The notes below the pieces were generated by a model. It was given only the letters and a program-made list of their open reading frames with translations. It did no database searches and was not told the DNA's origin. A program made the position numbers and the translations under genes. A stretch of 21,859 nucleotides of DNA, from the IMG/VR virus record IMGVR_UViG_3300010373_000459, positions 1 through 21,859 of that record. One strand, given 5' to 3'. Positions 10,545 through 18,377 of the stretch are shown piece by piece. Within the stretch, counting starts at the first letter, position 1, and each line of letters starts with the position of its first letter. The DNA is from a virus.

Positions 10545-12725
10545 ATGCCTCACATCCTCTCCTCTAAATCTAAAAAAACAAACAAGAAGCGCGATGAAGA
10601 CGAACCGCTTATTGCTCAGTCCTTCAAACGCTTCCTGCTGACCGCAGAAGCAGAGTCGGACAAGCGTAAAGCGAGCCTAGAAGACCTGAAATTCTCTATC
10701 GGCACTGGCCAATGGGATGAACAGGTCAAGGCCAACCGCGAGATTGAAGGCAAACCATGCCTTACGCTCAACCGCGCACCGGCATTCCTGCGGCAATACA
10801 CGGGAGAGGAGCGCCAGCACCGCCCGGCAATGATTGTCAACCCGGTAGGCAGTGGTGCGGACCAGCAAACGGCGTCCATTCACCAGGGCGTTCTGCGCCA
10901 CATCGAGAACGTCAGCGATGCCGAGAACGTTTATGACGATTCCTACGACATGATGATGCGCATTGGATGGTGCCCGTGGCGCGTTACCACTGAATACATC
11001 GACGAAATGTCATTCGACCAGGAGCCGCGCATTCGCTCCGGCCAGAACCCTTTTGCGTTTTACCTCTCCCCGGTGCGCGGAATCGACGGCAACGACCCAC
11101 TCTGGGCGCACATCGTTGAAGACTTGAGTAAAGAGCAGTATGAAGCACAGTTTGGCCAGACTGAACTGGTAAAGCTCCGCTTCCCTTCGCAGATGGGCAA
11201 TGCGCCGGCGGATTGGGTCAACAAAGAGGGCGTGAGAATCGCCGAATACTGGTGGATTGATCTGGTGCGCGATACCTTGTGCCTGCTTGAGGATGGAACA
11301 ACATGCCTCAAGCAGGATTTGGCGGGCCGCACAGTCGTTCAAGAGCGTGAGACCGTGCTGCGCAAAGTGAATTGCGTCAAGCATGACGCCATTCAGGTGC
11401 TCAAGCGCTATGAGTATCTCGGCAAATACATTCCGATCCCGGAAGTTTCTGGGGTAAAGATCAACGTAAACGGAAAGATTCACTGTTCTGGCATGGTCCG
11501 GGACTACCGCGATGCCCAAAGGATCTACGACTTCATGGTTACGCGCGCCGTGGAGCAGGTGGACATGACCACCAAGGACCCGTTGTGGGTCCCAAAGGAA
11601 AACTCGCAATGGGATGAAGACTACCGGCAGATGAACCGGAAGAACTTCAGCCATATGTACTTTGCTGCCTATGACGAGCAGGGCCGGCAGCTTCCCGTGC
11701 CGCAACGGGCAGGGCGCGATGCCCAGATCCAAGCAATGCAGGGACTGATCCAGCAGGCCGACTATGACATGAAGGCCATTGTGGGAATCTATGGCCAGAC
11801 GTTGGGCGATCCTGTTAACCCACAAGAGTCTGGAATCGCCATTCTGAGTCGTCAGGAGCAGGCGGATACTGGCGCCCTCACATGGCATGAGCAGTTGAAT
11901 CGCGCAATCAAGTACCAAGGCAAGATACTGCTGGATTTGTGGCCCAAGCTGATATCGCCGGCACGCCTGCAGCGCATTATCAAGCTCGACGATTCAGTGT
12001 CGCAGGTGGTGGTTTACAACGGGCAAGAGAACCAGGAAGCGGCCTCGAAACTCCTGAACCCACAGCAGAATGTTACCGAGGCCTATGACGTAAGCGTGGG
12101 CAGCTATGACGTGGCCTTGTCGGCTGGACCCATGTACAAATCAGCCCGCCAGGAAGCATTTAAAGCCCTCACCGCACTGATTACAGCCGAACCGCAGCTA
12201 ATCACCATGGTTGGCGATATTTGGGCTAAAAATGCCGATTTTGCGCAGTCTGATGTCCTCTCTGCGCGATTCAAAAAGATGCTTCCGCCGCAACTGCAGG
12301 ACGATGACGGAGGTAAGGACAAAGACGCTGCCCTCGCACAAAAGGATTCTCAGCTTCAGGCGCTCAGTGCGCAGCATGACCAGATGTTGCAGGAATTGAA
12401 CCGCGCGGCCGACACGATCAGAACCAAGCGCCTCGATATTGAGAGTAAAGAGCGCATGGCGCTTCTGAATGCTCAAGTCCAACTCACTCTGCAAGCCATG
12501 AAGGACCACAGCGCAGGGGCGCAGGCGCATTTAGAAGAGACCCTGCGCGCCATTTCAACACAACTGCAGGCCATGCACGCGGGAATGACGGTAGATCAAG
12601 ATGCTGGCGAAGCGCCGCCAACGCCGGAATTGCCTGGATCCGTTCAACCAAAAGTTCAGCCCGTAACCCCGGCTCCGCCTACTCCACCAAGGCCACAGCC
12701 CATCAATGGAGGTATTCCGGAATGA
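10545..12725 (+). CDS. P22-type portal protein
   Basis: The 726-residue length nearly equals that of the P22 portal (about 725). The N-terminal half has features of that family: the early CLTLNRAPAFLRQYTGEER stretch, RPAMIVNPVG, HQGVLRHIENVSDAENVYD and GWCPWRVTTEYIDE. The last roughly 140 residues are a long Gln/Leu/Lys coiled coil (from about 590) and a Pro-rich end, equivalent to the helical barrel region of P22-like portals. Twelve copies are expected at one capsid vertex, as the DNA channel and terminase dock. The ATG immediately follows the previous stop. The stop overlaps the next gene (ATGA). Confidence 0.92.
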   Translation: MPHILSSKSKKTNKKRDEDEPLIAQSFKRFLLTAEAESDKRKASLEDLKFSIGTGQWDEQVKANREIEGKPCLTLNRAPAFLRQYTGEERQHRPAMIVNPVGSGADQQTASIHQGVLRHIENVSDAENVYDDSYDMMMRIGWCPWRVTTEYIDEMSFDQEPRIRSGQNPFAFYLSPVRGIDGNDPLWAHIVEDLSKEQYEAQFGQTELVKLRFPSQMGNAPADWVNKEGVRIAEYWWIDLVRDTLCLLEDGTTCLKQDLAGRTVVQERETVLRKVNCVKHDAIQVLKRYEYLGKYIPIPEVSGVKINVNGKIHCSGMVRDYRDAQRIYDFMVTRAVEQVDMTTKDPLWVPKENSQWDEDYRQMNRKNFSHMYFAAYDEQGRQLPVPQRAGRDAQIQAMQGLIQQADYDMKAIVGIYGQTLGDPVNPQESGIAILSRQEQADTGALTWHEQLNRAIKYQGKILLDLWPKLISPARLQRIIKLDDSVSQVVVYNGQENQEAASKLLNPQQNVTEAYDVSVGSYDVALSAGPMYKSARQEAFKALTALITAEPQLITMVGDIWAKNADFAQSDVLSARFKKMLPPQLQDDDGGKDKDAALAQKDSQLQALSAQHDQMLQELNRAADTIRTKRLDIESKERMALLNAQVQLTLQAMKDHSAGAQAHLEETLRAISTQLQAMHAGMTVDQDAGEAPPTPELPGSVQPKVQPVTPAPPTPPRPQPINGGIPE

Positions 12726-13003
12726 AATCCCTTGAAATTCGCTTAGAAGTCAAAGCCGTCCATCACGAAAAAAATAACTCCTCGATTCTATTAACCAATA
12801 ACTACACGAATCGGAGCGTTTCTGTGGAGATTGCAGATTGTGATGCCAAGGAAATGGCGATAGGCGACGTGCTGTACCTCGTGAGTTTCGACCGAAGGGT
12901 TCCCCGGCAGGGAGATGCACGTAAAACTGCGTCGGGCGGCTATGAGGTCTTTGATGGTGCCTTGTGGAAGGAACGGAAATCATCTGAGGCGGTGGCGCAG
13001 TGA
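12722..13003 (+). CDS. Hypothetical protein, 93 aa
   Basis: The start ATG overlaps the portal stop (ATGA). The product looks like a small beta domain (MKSLEIRLEVKAVHH, NRSVSVEIADC, IGDVLYLVSFDRR) with a polar tail; there is no signal peptide or known motif. It sits between portal and an exported-looking protein and is coupled to the latter by GTGA. It could be a small virion or head-completion protein. The family is not recognised. Confidence 0.6.
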   Translation: MKSLEIRLEVKAVHHEKNNSSILLTNNYTNRSVSVEIADCDAKEMAIGDVLYLVSFDRRVPRQGDARKTASGGYEVFDGALWKERKSSEAVAQ

Positions 13004-13854
13004 AGAAACTTCTCTTGGTAGCGATGCTGGCAGGCGTGGGGATTATCTCGAATGCCCAACAGCCATTGCCGAACCTCACGTATAACGCGCTGCTTAACAG
13101 CACATGCTCTACTCCGAATTCCTTCTGCGCTAACACGGCCAATCCTCCAACTGGCCTGGTGCCCACAGGATTAAACGGCAGTGCACTGGACATCAACAGT
13201 TCAAATTACGCCGTTGCCACGGTGACGGTATCGGGAACGTATTCCGGAGCAGTCATCAATTTTGATTTCTCCGATCCGTCCGGCGGAACGAGCTACTTTC
13301 AGGAGCTTTGCACTCGAACCGATACCAACATCATTGAAATAAACGAGACCCTGCCAACGAACCAGACGCGAGCATGGACGTGCCCAATTTTTGCAACTAC
13401 CCGCTTTCGGGTAAGAATCTCCGCTCTTGGGGCAGGGGCACTGAATACCTGGATCACCGTCACCCAGACGGCCATTGATCCATCGCCCACGATTGCGCAG
13501 CAGGGCACCGGGAATGCTCAGTCTGCATTCATCACGCTCTCGAGCAACACGACCACGCAGATCATCGCGGCACCGGCGGCTGGCTATCGGTTCTATGTAA
13601 CCGGAGTTCAGCTTGCGACAACGGCAGCAGGGACAACCGAAACTGTCCAAATCGTGTATGGGACAGGTACTAACTGCGGAACAGGAACAACTGCCTTGAC
13701 TCCGACCATCCCGATTGCAGTGGGGCTCGCTGGATTCAGTCTGCACAGGGACGCGCCGCTTGTTCCCGTGGCGGCAAATGCAATCTGCGCAACACAGGCG
13801 GGAACCGCAGCCGGAACAGTTGGAGTTTTAATCACGGGCTATGTTGCTCCGTAA
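13000..13854 (+). CDS. Exported beta-rich protein of unknown function, in the head operon
   Basis: The GTG start overlaps the upstream stop. Residues 1-19 (MKKLLLVAMLAGVGIISNA) form a clear signal peptide, with cleavage likely near A19-Q20. The mature roughly 265 residues are rich in Thr, Ala, Ser, Asn and Gly, with strand-forming repeats and few charges. There are several Cys (for example near residues 36, 43, 104 and 127) that could pair after export. The second half (YRFYVTGVQLATTAAGTTETV, VYGTGTNCGTGT) resembles a beta-sandwich. An export signal is unusual for a gene lying between portal and scaffold. It might be a virion decoration protein with a signal-like N-terminus, or a secreted/cell-surface protein such as a receptor-masking factor. 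Confidence 0.72.
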   Translation: MKKLLLVAMLAGVGIISNAQQPLPNLTYNALLNSTCSTPNSFCANTANPPTGLVPTGLNGSALDINSSNYAVATVTVSGTYSGAVINFDFSDPSGGTSYFQELCTRTDTNIIEINETLPTNQTRAWTCPIFATTRFRVRISALGAGALNTWITVTQTAIDPSPTIAQQGTGNAQSAFITLSSNTTTQIIAAPAAGYRFYVTGVQLATTAAGTTETVQIVYGTGTNCGTGTTALTPTIPIAVGLAGFSLHRDAPLVPVAANAICATQAGTAAGTVGVLITGYVAP

Positions 13855-13892
13855 GTTCAGTAACAAAATCTCAAGCACAACCGCACCTTAAA

Positions 13893-13898
13893 AGGAGG
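13893..13898 (+). promoter_or_regulatory. Strong ribosome binding site for the scaffold gene
   Basis: AGGAGG five bases before the ATG at 13904, in the 49-base gap after the exported protein, is one of the best Shine-Dalgarno sequences in the window. Scaffold protein is needed in high amounts, so this fits. Confidence 0.7.
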
Positions 13899-13903
13899 AA
13901 GCG

Positions 13904-14791
13904 ATGCCATCAGGAATCATTCTGAGCAGTGGAAGTCAGGGAGCAACCAAAGAGGACGTAGAAGCCGTTCTGCGCAAAAACGGGTATGAGGTTGAAGTTC
14001 CCGAACCGACAGAAGAAGAGAAAGCGGCGGCAGCGGCAAAGGGCGCCGAGGAAAAAGAAAAAGAAGGCGAGAAGCCAGATGGCGAAGAAGAAACCGAGGC
14101 CCAGCATCTCAGCCGCCGACAAAAAGCCGTAAAGAAGGCCACCGAGCAGCTTCGCAAAGATTTAGCCGCGGCCAATCAGCGCATTGCCGATCTGGAAAAA
14201 GGCGGCAAAAAAAAGGAAGAAGAAGCCGAGCCGGAGTCCCAGGGCGCACCCAAGCGCGAGGACTTTGAGAGTGATGAAGAATTCCAGGAAGCGCTGTTCG
14301 ATTACCGCTACCAGGAGCGCAGCAAGAAGGAAAAACAATTAGCCGCCGAAAAAGAAGAAAACGACCGGCTGCAAAAGAATTGGAGCAGTTACAAAGAGAA
14401 AGTCTCTGCTTTCAAGGAAGATCACGACGATTGGGATGATGTGATGAGCTCCAATATCCCGATCCAGGAAAGCGTTTATCTCGCCGTGCATGAACTGGAG
14501 AATGGCCCAGAGGTGGCTTACTACCTCGGGAAGAACCCGGATTATGCCAAGAAACTACATGCAATGTCTCCGCTGTCCGCAATCATGGAAATTGGAAACC
14601 TCTCCGAGAGGTTGAAGCCCAAGACTACAAAACGGGAAGTAGTCGAGGAGCGCGGACCAGCAATCAGGAAAATTCCGGAACCCGTACAGCCGGTTTCTAC
14701 CGCCGCAACCGCGTCAACTTCGACGAGCAGGGATGCGGCTATCGCGCGCAATTTCAAGGCCTTCAAGGCCGCTCAGCGCCGACAAAAATAG
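13904..14791 (+). CDS. Head scaffolding protein
   Basis: The 295-residue product is very rich in Glu and Lys, with long coiled-coil-like helices (for example about 69-105 and 145-175), Ala-rich stretches and a basic C-terminal end (NFKAFKAAQRRQK). The gene lies between portal and coat, exactly where P22 has its scaffold (303 residues), which also binds coat through a basic C-terminal helix. It should guide coat assembly and then leave the procapsid. There is no protease domain. The call rests on position, length and composition rather than on detailed similarity. Confidence 0.8.
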   Translation: MPSGIILSSGSQGATKEDVEAVLRKNGYEVEVPEPTEEEKAAAAAKGAEEKEKEGEKPDGEEETEAQHLSRRQKAVKKATEQLRKDLAAANQRIADLEKGGKKKEEEAEPESQGAPKREDFESDEEFQEALFDYRYQERSKKEKQLAAEKEENDRLQKNWSSYKEKVSAFKEDHDDWDDVMSSNIPIQESVYLAVHELENGPEVAYYLGKNPDYAKKLHAMSPLSAIMEIGNLSERLKPKTTKREVVEERGPAIRKIPEPVQPVSTAATASTSTSRDAAIARNFKAFKAAQRRQK

Positions 14792-14799
14792 GAGCTTAA

Positions 14800-16068
14800 A
14801 TGCCAAATGAAATTCTCACACGCCAGGAGATCAGCTTTAAGAATCTCATGGTGCTCGAAAACTCAATCTCCTTCACGAAAAAGGTAGTGCGCCGCTACGA
14901 TGACAAGTTCGGCAAAGCCGGTGCCAAAATCGGCTATGTGCTGAATATCCGTAAGCCCGCGCGCTCCGTATCCACCGCCGGTCAAGGCATCCAGCTTCAG
15001 GACTACATTGAGCGGTCTGTTCCGCTGGTCCTGAACAAGCAGTACCAGCAGGCCTGCGCTTTCACTTCATCCGATCTCTCGCTGTCACTTGATGACTTCA
15101 CGAACCGAGTGACCAAACCCAAGATCGTGCAGCTCGCCAATGACATTGATTTTGACGGCTTGCAGCAGTTCGCCAATGTGCCAGCGGAAGTCGGCACTCC
15201 TGGCACCGTCCCCAACTCTGCCGACACCTACCTCAATGCTCTTCAGGTTCTCGCTGACGAAGGCATCCCGGTTGATCCGGAAGAAGGCCTCTCGGTGCAT
15301 ATCTCCCCGAGAATGCAGCGCTCAATTTTCCCGGCATTGCAAGGCTTGGTAGCGACCGGATCTGGAACCTCAAGCTTCGCGTTCCTGCGCAACATGGCAA
15401 AGGGTGAAGGCGGAGAGGAAGACTACTTCAAGGGCCTTGTGGCCGCCGGCCTGGGGTTTGACTGGTTTATGACCCAGAACGCTCCGGTATTCACCACGGG
15501 CACGCAGGGCGGTACTCCTGTCGTGAACGGAGCCGGGCAGACCGGATCAAGCATTGCCACTTCTGGCTGGTCAAACAACACTCAGGTGCTCAACCAGGGT
15601 GACGTGATCTTCTTTGCAGGCGTTCACAGGATCAATCCTCTGACCCGCCAGTCAACCGGCGATCTGCGCCCCTTTGTCGTAACTGCTAACGTGGTTTCAA
15701 ACGGATCAGGGCAGGCGAACATTCCAATCGCTTGCGTGGATGGTGATGGAATCACTCTGGCTGGTCCTTACCAGACAGTTGACGTATCGCCAGCTAATAA
15801 CGCGTCGGTAACTGTGCAGGGCGCCAGCGCCGTCCAAAGCGCTCGCGGCGTTGCCTTCCATCCTGAAGCCTTCGCCTTCGGCTGCGCCGACCTCGAAATG
15901 TACGACAACCAGCACATGATGGAGATGGCGGCCGATAAAGAGCTTGGTCTGGCCATCCGCATGTGGGCTCAGCCCGACATCAATACCGACCGCCTGCTGA
16001 TGCGCCTTGATGTGCTCGGCGGATGGTTGACCATGTATCCACAGGCTGCGGTGCGAATCGCCAGCTAA
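14800..16068 (+). CDS. Major capsid protein, P22 coat-like (HK97 fold)
   Basis: The 422-residue length is close to the P22 coat (430). Family features include the early GKAGAKIGYVLNIRKPAR segment, the SLDDFTNRVTKPKIVQLAND stretch, and a middle inserted domain. Later come GDVIFFAGVHRINPLTRQST and DLRPFVVTANVV, then AFHPEAFAFGCADLEM and a C-terminal LDVLGGWLTMYPQAAVRI. It builds the icosahedral shell on the scaffold. A Shine-Dalgarno-like GGAG lies at 14791-14794. It is probably a main client of the GroES-like protein. Confidence 0.92.
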   Translation: MPNEILTRQEISFKNLMVLENSISFTKKVVRRYDDKFGKAGAKIGYVLNIRKPARSVSTAGQGIQLQDYIERSVPLVLNKQYQQACAFTSSDLSLSLDDFTNRVTKPKIVQLANDIDFDGLQQFANVPAEVGTPGTVPNSADTYLNALQVLADEGIPVDPEEGLSVHISPRMQRSIFPALQGLVATGSGTSSFAFLRNMAKGEGGEEDYFKGLVAAGLGFDWFMTQNAPVFTTGTQGGTPVVNGAGQTGSSIATSGWSNNTQVLNQGDVIFFAGVHRINPLTRQSTGDLRPFVVTANVVSNGSGQANIPIACVDGDGITLAGPYQTVDVSPANNASVTVQGASAVQSARGVAFHPEAFAFGCADLEMYDNQHMMEMAADKELGLAIRMWAQPDINTDRLLMRLDVLGGWLTMYPQAAVRIAS

Positions 16069-16089
16069 AAGAAGGGAACAACAGACACA

Positions 16090-16929
16090 ATGAAAAAAAC
16101 ATTACTCGAAAGAGTATCAATCCTACTTCTGGTCTTGGTGGGTTGTGCTGGCCTCTCTTTTGGCCAGACCGCACTCACCCAGACTACGCTTTCAACCGCC
16201 GTCAACGGCCCTGCGTTCTACTCTGGAACCAGCCCCTCTATCTCCCAGACAGTAACTCTCGCATCCTGCTCTGGGCTTGCAGCCCCAATTCTCCCCGGAA
16301 CGCCGTCAAGCATTATCTATGTTGACCGGGAAGCAATGGGCATTTTCGCCATCAACACTTCAAGCTGTGTGGCCACGGTCAATCGCGGATACTTGGGCAC
16401 CCAGGCTGCTCCACACGCTTCTGGCGCCATGGTGCTGTTCGGTGCCAATTATGCCGTAACCATTGCACAGGGCGGCAACCCCGTTCCAACCGGATTGTTT
16501 CAGGCCGATCCGCCGACCGGAGCTTGCACACCTACCGGTACGCCCTCAACGCCGTGGGTGAATGTTCTCACTGGCGCTCAGTGGTTGTGCTCATCGGTAA
16601 CGAATACATGGGTGCCTGGATTCAATAACCCTCTGGTACCTGTGTCGTCCGTGCCTACGACTACGATTGCATCGGCGTCAACGATCACTCCGTCTGGCCC
16701 ACTGTTCCACATGACCGGCACAACCTCAGTAGCCACCATCAACACCCCTGTTGGGTGTAATGCGACTGCTGTTGGGAGTTGCCAATTCACCATCATCTGT
16801 GACGGTATCTGCGCTTGGGGAACGGGCGGAAACATTTCGACCGCCTCAGGCACCTTTGTTGCCGGCACAGCCGTGACGTTCATCTGGAATCCCGCGACGT
16901 CCAAGTGGATGCCCTCAACTGCCACATAA
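16090..16929 (+). CDS. Exported, possibly lipid-modified beta-rich protein after the coat gene
   Basis: The N-terminus MKKTLLERVSILLLVLVGCA is a strong export signal. LVGC at 16-19 fits a lipobox, while the later SFGQT (about 23-27) could instead be a standard cleavage site. The mature protein (about 255 residues) is Thr/Ser/Gly-rich and strand-forming. It contains SIIYVDREAMGIF and VNRGYLGTQAAPHASGAMV, a stretch similar to segments in phage minor head or fibre-like proteins. Several Cys occur near the end (VGCNATAVGSCQFTIICDG). It is the second export-signal gene in the head cluster. It could be a virion protein whose signal is vestigial or functional, or a secreted host-modifying protein. 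The ATG at 16090 has a weak AAGGGA upstream. Confidence 0.72.
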   Translation: MKKTLLERVSILLLVLVGCAGLSFGQTALTQTTLSTAVNGPAFYSGTSPSISQTVTLASCSGLAAPILPGTPSSIIYVDREAMGIFAINTSSCVATVNRGYLGTQAAPHASGAMVLFGANYAVTIAQGGNPVPTGLFQADPPTGACTPTGTPSTPWVNVLTGAQWLCSSVTNTWVPGFNNPLVPVSSVPTTTIASASTITPSGPLFHMTGTTSVATINTPVGCNATAVGSCQFTIICDGICAWGTGGNISTASGTFVAGTAVTFIWNPATSKWMPSTAT

Positions 16930-16931
16930 AC

Positions 16932-16936
16932 AGGAG
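16932..16936 (+). promoter_or_regulatory. Ribosome binding site setting the start at 16943
   Basis: AGGAG ends six bases before the ATG at 16943. The in-frame ATG at 16937 directly touches this site and so cannot be the main start. Confidence 0.7.
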
Positions 16937-16942
16937 ATGTTA

Positions 16943-17254
16943 ATGGCAATCGATAAGCAAGCAATCCTCAATGCTGGTCATAAGGCAGTTTTGGATGGAA
17001 ACGCGACCCATAAAGATCTGGTCACGCCATTCGACGCCCATGAGCAGCGCGTAAGGGGTCCACACGTTCCAAGTGGCCCCGATTCACCCGATCTCGTCAA
17101 TGTGCAAGAGTTTCCCAAAGCTGTTGCCCACGACGACAATGGCGAACCAATCATCGCCAAAGATGCGGAGCACGAAGCGAAGCTGCGCAGCGATCTGAAA
17201 CTCGACAAAAACCCCGGAGAACCCGCCGGCGACGAGAAAAAGGAAGGCGAGTAA
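16943..17254 (+). CDS. Hypothetical structural-region protein, 103 aa
   Basis: The start is fixed by the AGGAG at 16932-16936. The product is hydrophilic, with a short helical N-terminus (MAIDKQAILNAGHKAVLDG), a Pro/His-rich middle and an acidic/Lys-rich, probably disordered tail (KNPGEPAGDEKKEGE). There are no Cys and no membrane segment. It lies between the second exported protein and the neck genes and may be a minor virion or assembly factor. The family is not recognised. Confidence 0.65.
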   Translation: MAIDKQAILNAGHKAVLDGNATHKDLVTPFDAHEQRVRGPHVPSGPDSPDLVNVQEFPKAVAHDDNGEPIIAKDAEHEAKLRSDLKLDKNPGEPAGDEKKEGE

Positions 17255-17257
17255 CCC

Positions 17258-17566
17258 ATGGCAGTACTCAATGCCAATCGCAACATGGAAGATCCGGCGG
17301 TGCAGGAATCAATCCGCCGGGGTTCCCATGAATACGCTCCTAGTGAAGGACGGCACGGGCTTTACAAGCCCAAGCCATACGTTCACCAGGAATACCCCAA
17401 AATGATGTTCAAGGGGCCACGCCCAACCCTGAAGGACTTTCAGGGACAGCAGAACGCTCAGGAACTCTATGAGACTGCTGTAAAAGGGTGGGATTCAGCC
17501 TGCACCTCCTCGATCGTCCACAACAAGTCGCAAGAGACAGCGTGGCTGAAAGAGAATCAGGGATAA
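17258..17566 (+). CDS. Hypothetical structural-region protein, 102 aa
   Basis: The ATG at 17258 is preceded by AAGGAAGG. The product is soluble, rich in Pro, Tyr and His near the middle (YAPSEGRHGLYKPKPYVHQE, YPKMMFKGPRP), then helical, with WDSAC and a charged end. No motif identifies a function. Its place before the gp4-like neck gene suggests a minor head or head-completion protein. Confidence 0.62.
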   Translation: MAVLNANRNMEDPAVQESIRRGSHEYAPSEGRHGLYKPKPYVHQEYPKMMFKGPRPTLKDFQGQQNAQELYETAVKGWDSACTSSIVHNKSQETAWLKENQG

Positions 17567-17572
17567 ACCATC

Positions 17573-18367
17573 ATGCCTGACTTAGGACCACAGAGCACAC
17601 AAGCCCGCTCGGCTACAAGCTTCATTCTTTCCGCTTTGCGCCTGGTGGGTGCGCTGCGCTCTGGGCAGGACCTAAGTCAGGCAGAACTTAGAGATTGCCA
17701 GCAAGTATTGAACGATCTGCTCGATGCGTGGAGTTCTCAGAAGAGAACCGTTTTTGTCGTATCGCGCACGACGCTCGACCAGAACCAGAACGCCTTCAGC
17801 CTGAAGGCAAACCAGCAGACGTACACACTAGGAAATGCCACTGGCAATGAAGACTTCTTGATTCCCCGGCCGCCACGTCTCGAGCGTGTTTCGGTTATGT
17901 ACTCGGCCAGCCAATCAACCCCGGTTGAGCTGCCGATGGATATGTACGATGACGTGCAGTGGCAGGGCGTGGCGAATAAATCAATTACGTCGCTATTGCC
18001 GCAAGTGTGCTATCCAGAGACCGGCTTCCCTGACATCAGCCTGAGTTTTTGGCCGGTGCCGACTCAAGCCAATCCAGTCGTGCTTTATCTCTGGGGAGCG
18101 CTGGCGCAATTTCCCGACCTGACTTCGCAGTTCAGCTTCCCGCCGGGATATGCGCGCGCGCTGCGCTTCAATCTGGCCGTTGATCTGGCGGCAGAGTTTC
18201 CCGCGGATATGTCGAAGTTTCCCCTGGTCAAAGAGCGTGCAGCGGTCTATCGCTCAGAGATTGAAACTCTGAATGTGCGCGCCAAAGAAGCAGTATGCGA
18301 TGCGGCGCTGGTGGGCGGGAACGGAAGCGCCGGGAACATTTTCACCGGAAGCGCAAACAGGTCATAA
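17573..18367 (+). CDS. P22 gp4-like tail accessory / head-to-tail adaptor
   Basis: This 264-residue protein opens with a helical segment (ARSATSFILSALRLVGALRSGQ, then LSQAELRDCQQVLNDLLDAW), a typical start of gp4-type adaptors. Mixed strands and helices follow, with PGYARALRFNLAVDLAAEF (about residues 190-210), a stretch shared by this family, and a Gly/Ser-rich tail. P22 gp4 (166 residues) is the first protein added to the portal after packaging and stabilises packaged DNA. The longer version here has an extra middle and tail. It lies directly before the gp10-like gene, as in P22. Confidence 0.82.
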   Translation: MPDLGPQSTQARSATSFILSALRLVGALRSGQDLSQAELRDCQQVLNDLLDAWSSQKRTVFVVSRTTLDQNQNAFSLKANQQTYTLGNATGNEDFLIPRPPRLERVSVMYSASQSTPVELPMDMYDDVQWQGVANKSITSLLPQVCYPETGFPDISLSFWPVPTQANPVVLYLWGALAQFPDLTSQFSFPPGYARALRFNLAVDLAAEFPADMSKFPLVKERAAVYRSEIETLNVRAKEAVCDAALVGGNGSAGNIFTGSANRS

Positions 18368-18377
18368 AAGCTACCAA

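Noticed and set aside
11010-11918. Long minus-strand open frame (302 codons) opposite the portal gene
   Set aside because: It is a shadow of the portal coding sequence: no ribosome site, no recognisable domain, and the plus-strand portal call is secure.
13855-13903. Intergenic gap before the scaffold gene as terminator or promoter
   Set aside because: No stem-loop with a T-run and no paired -35/-10 are visible; only the ribosome site is supported.
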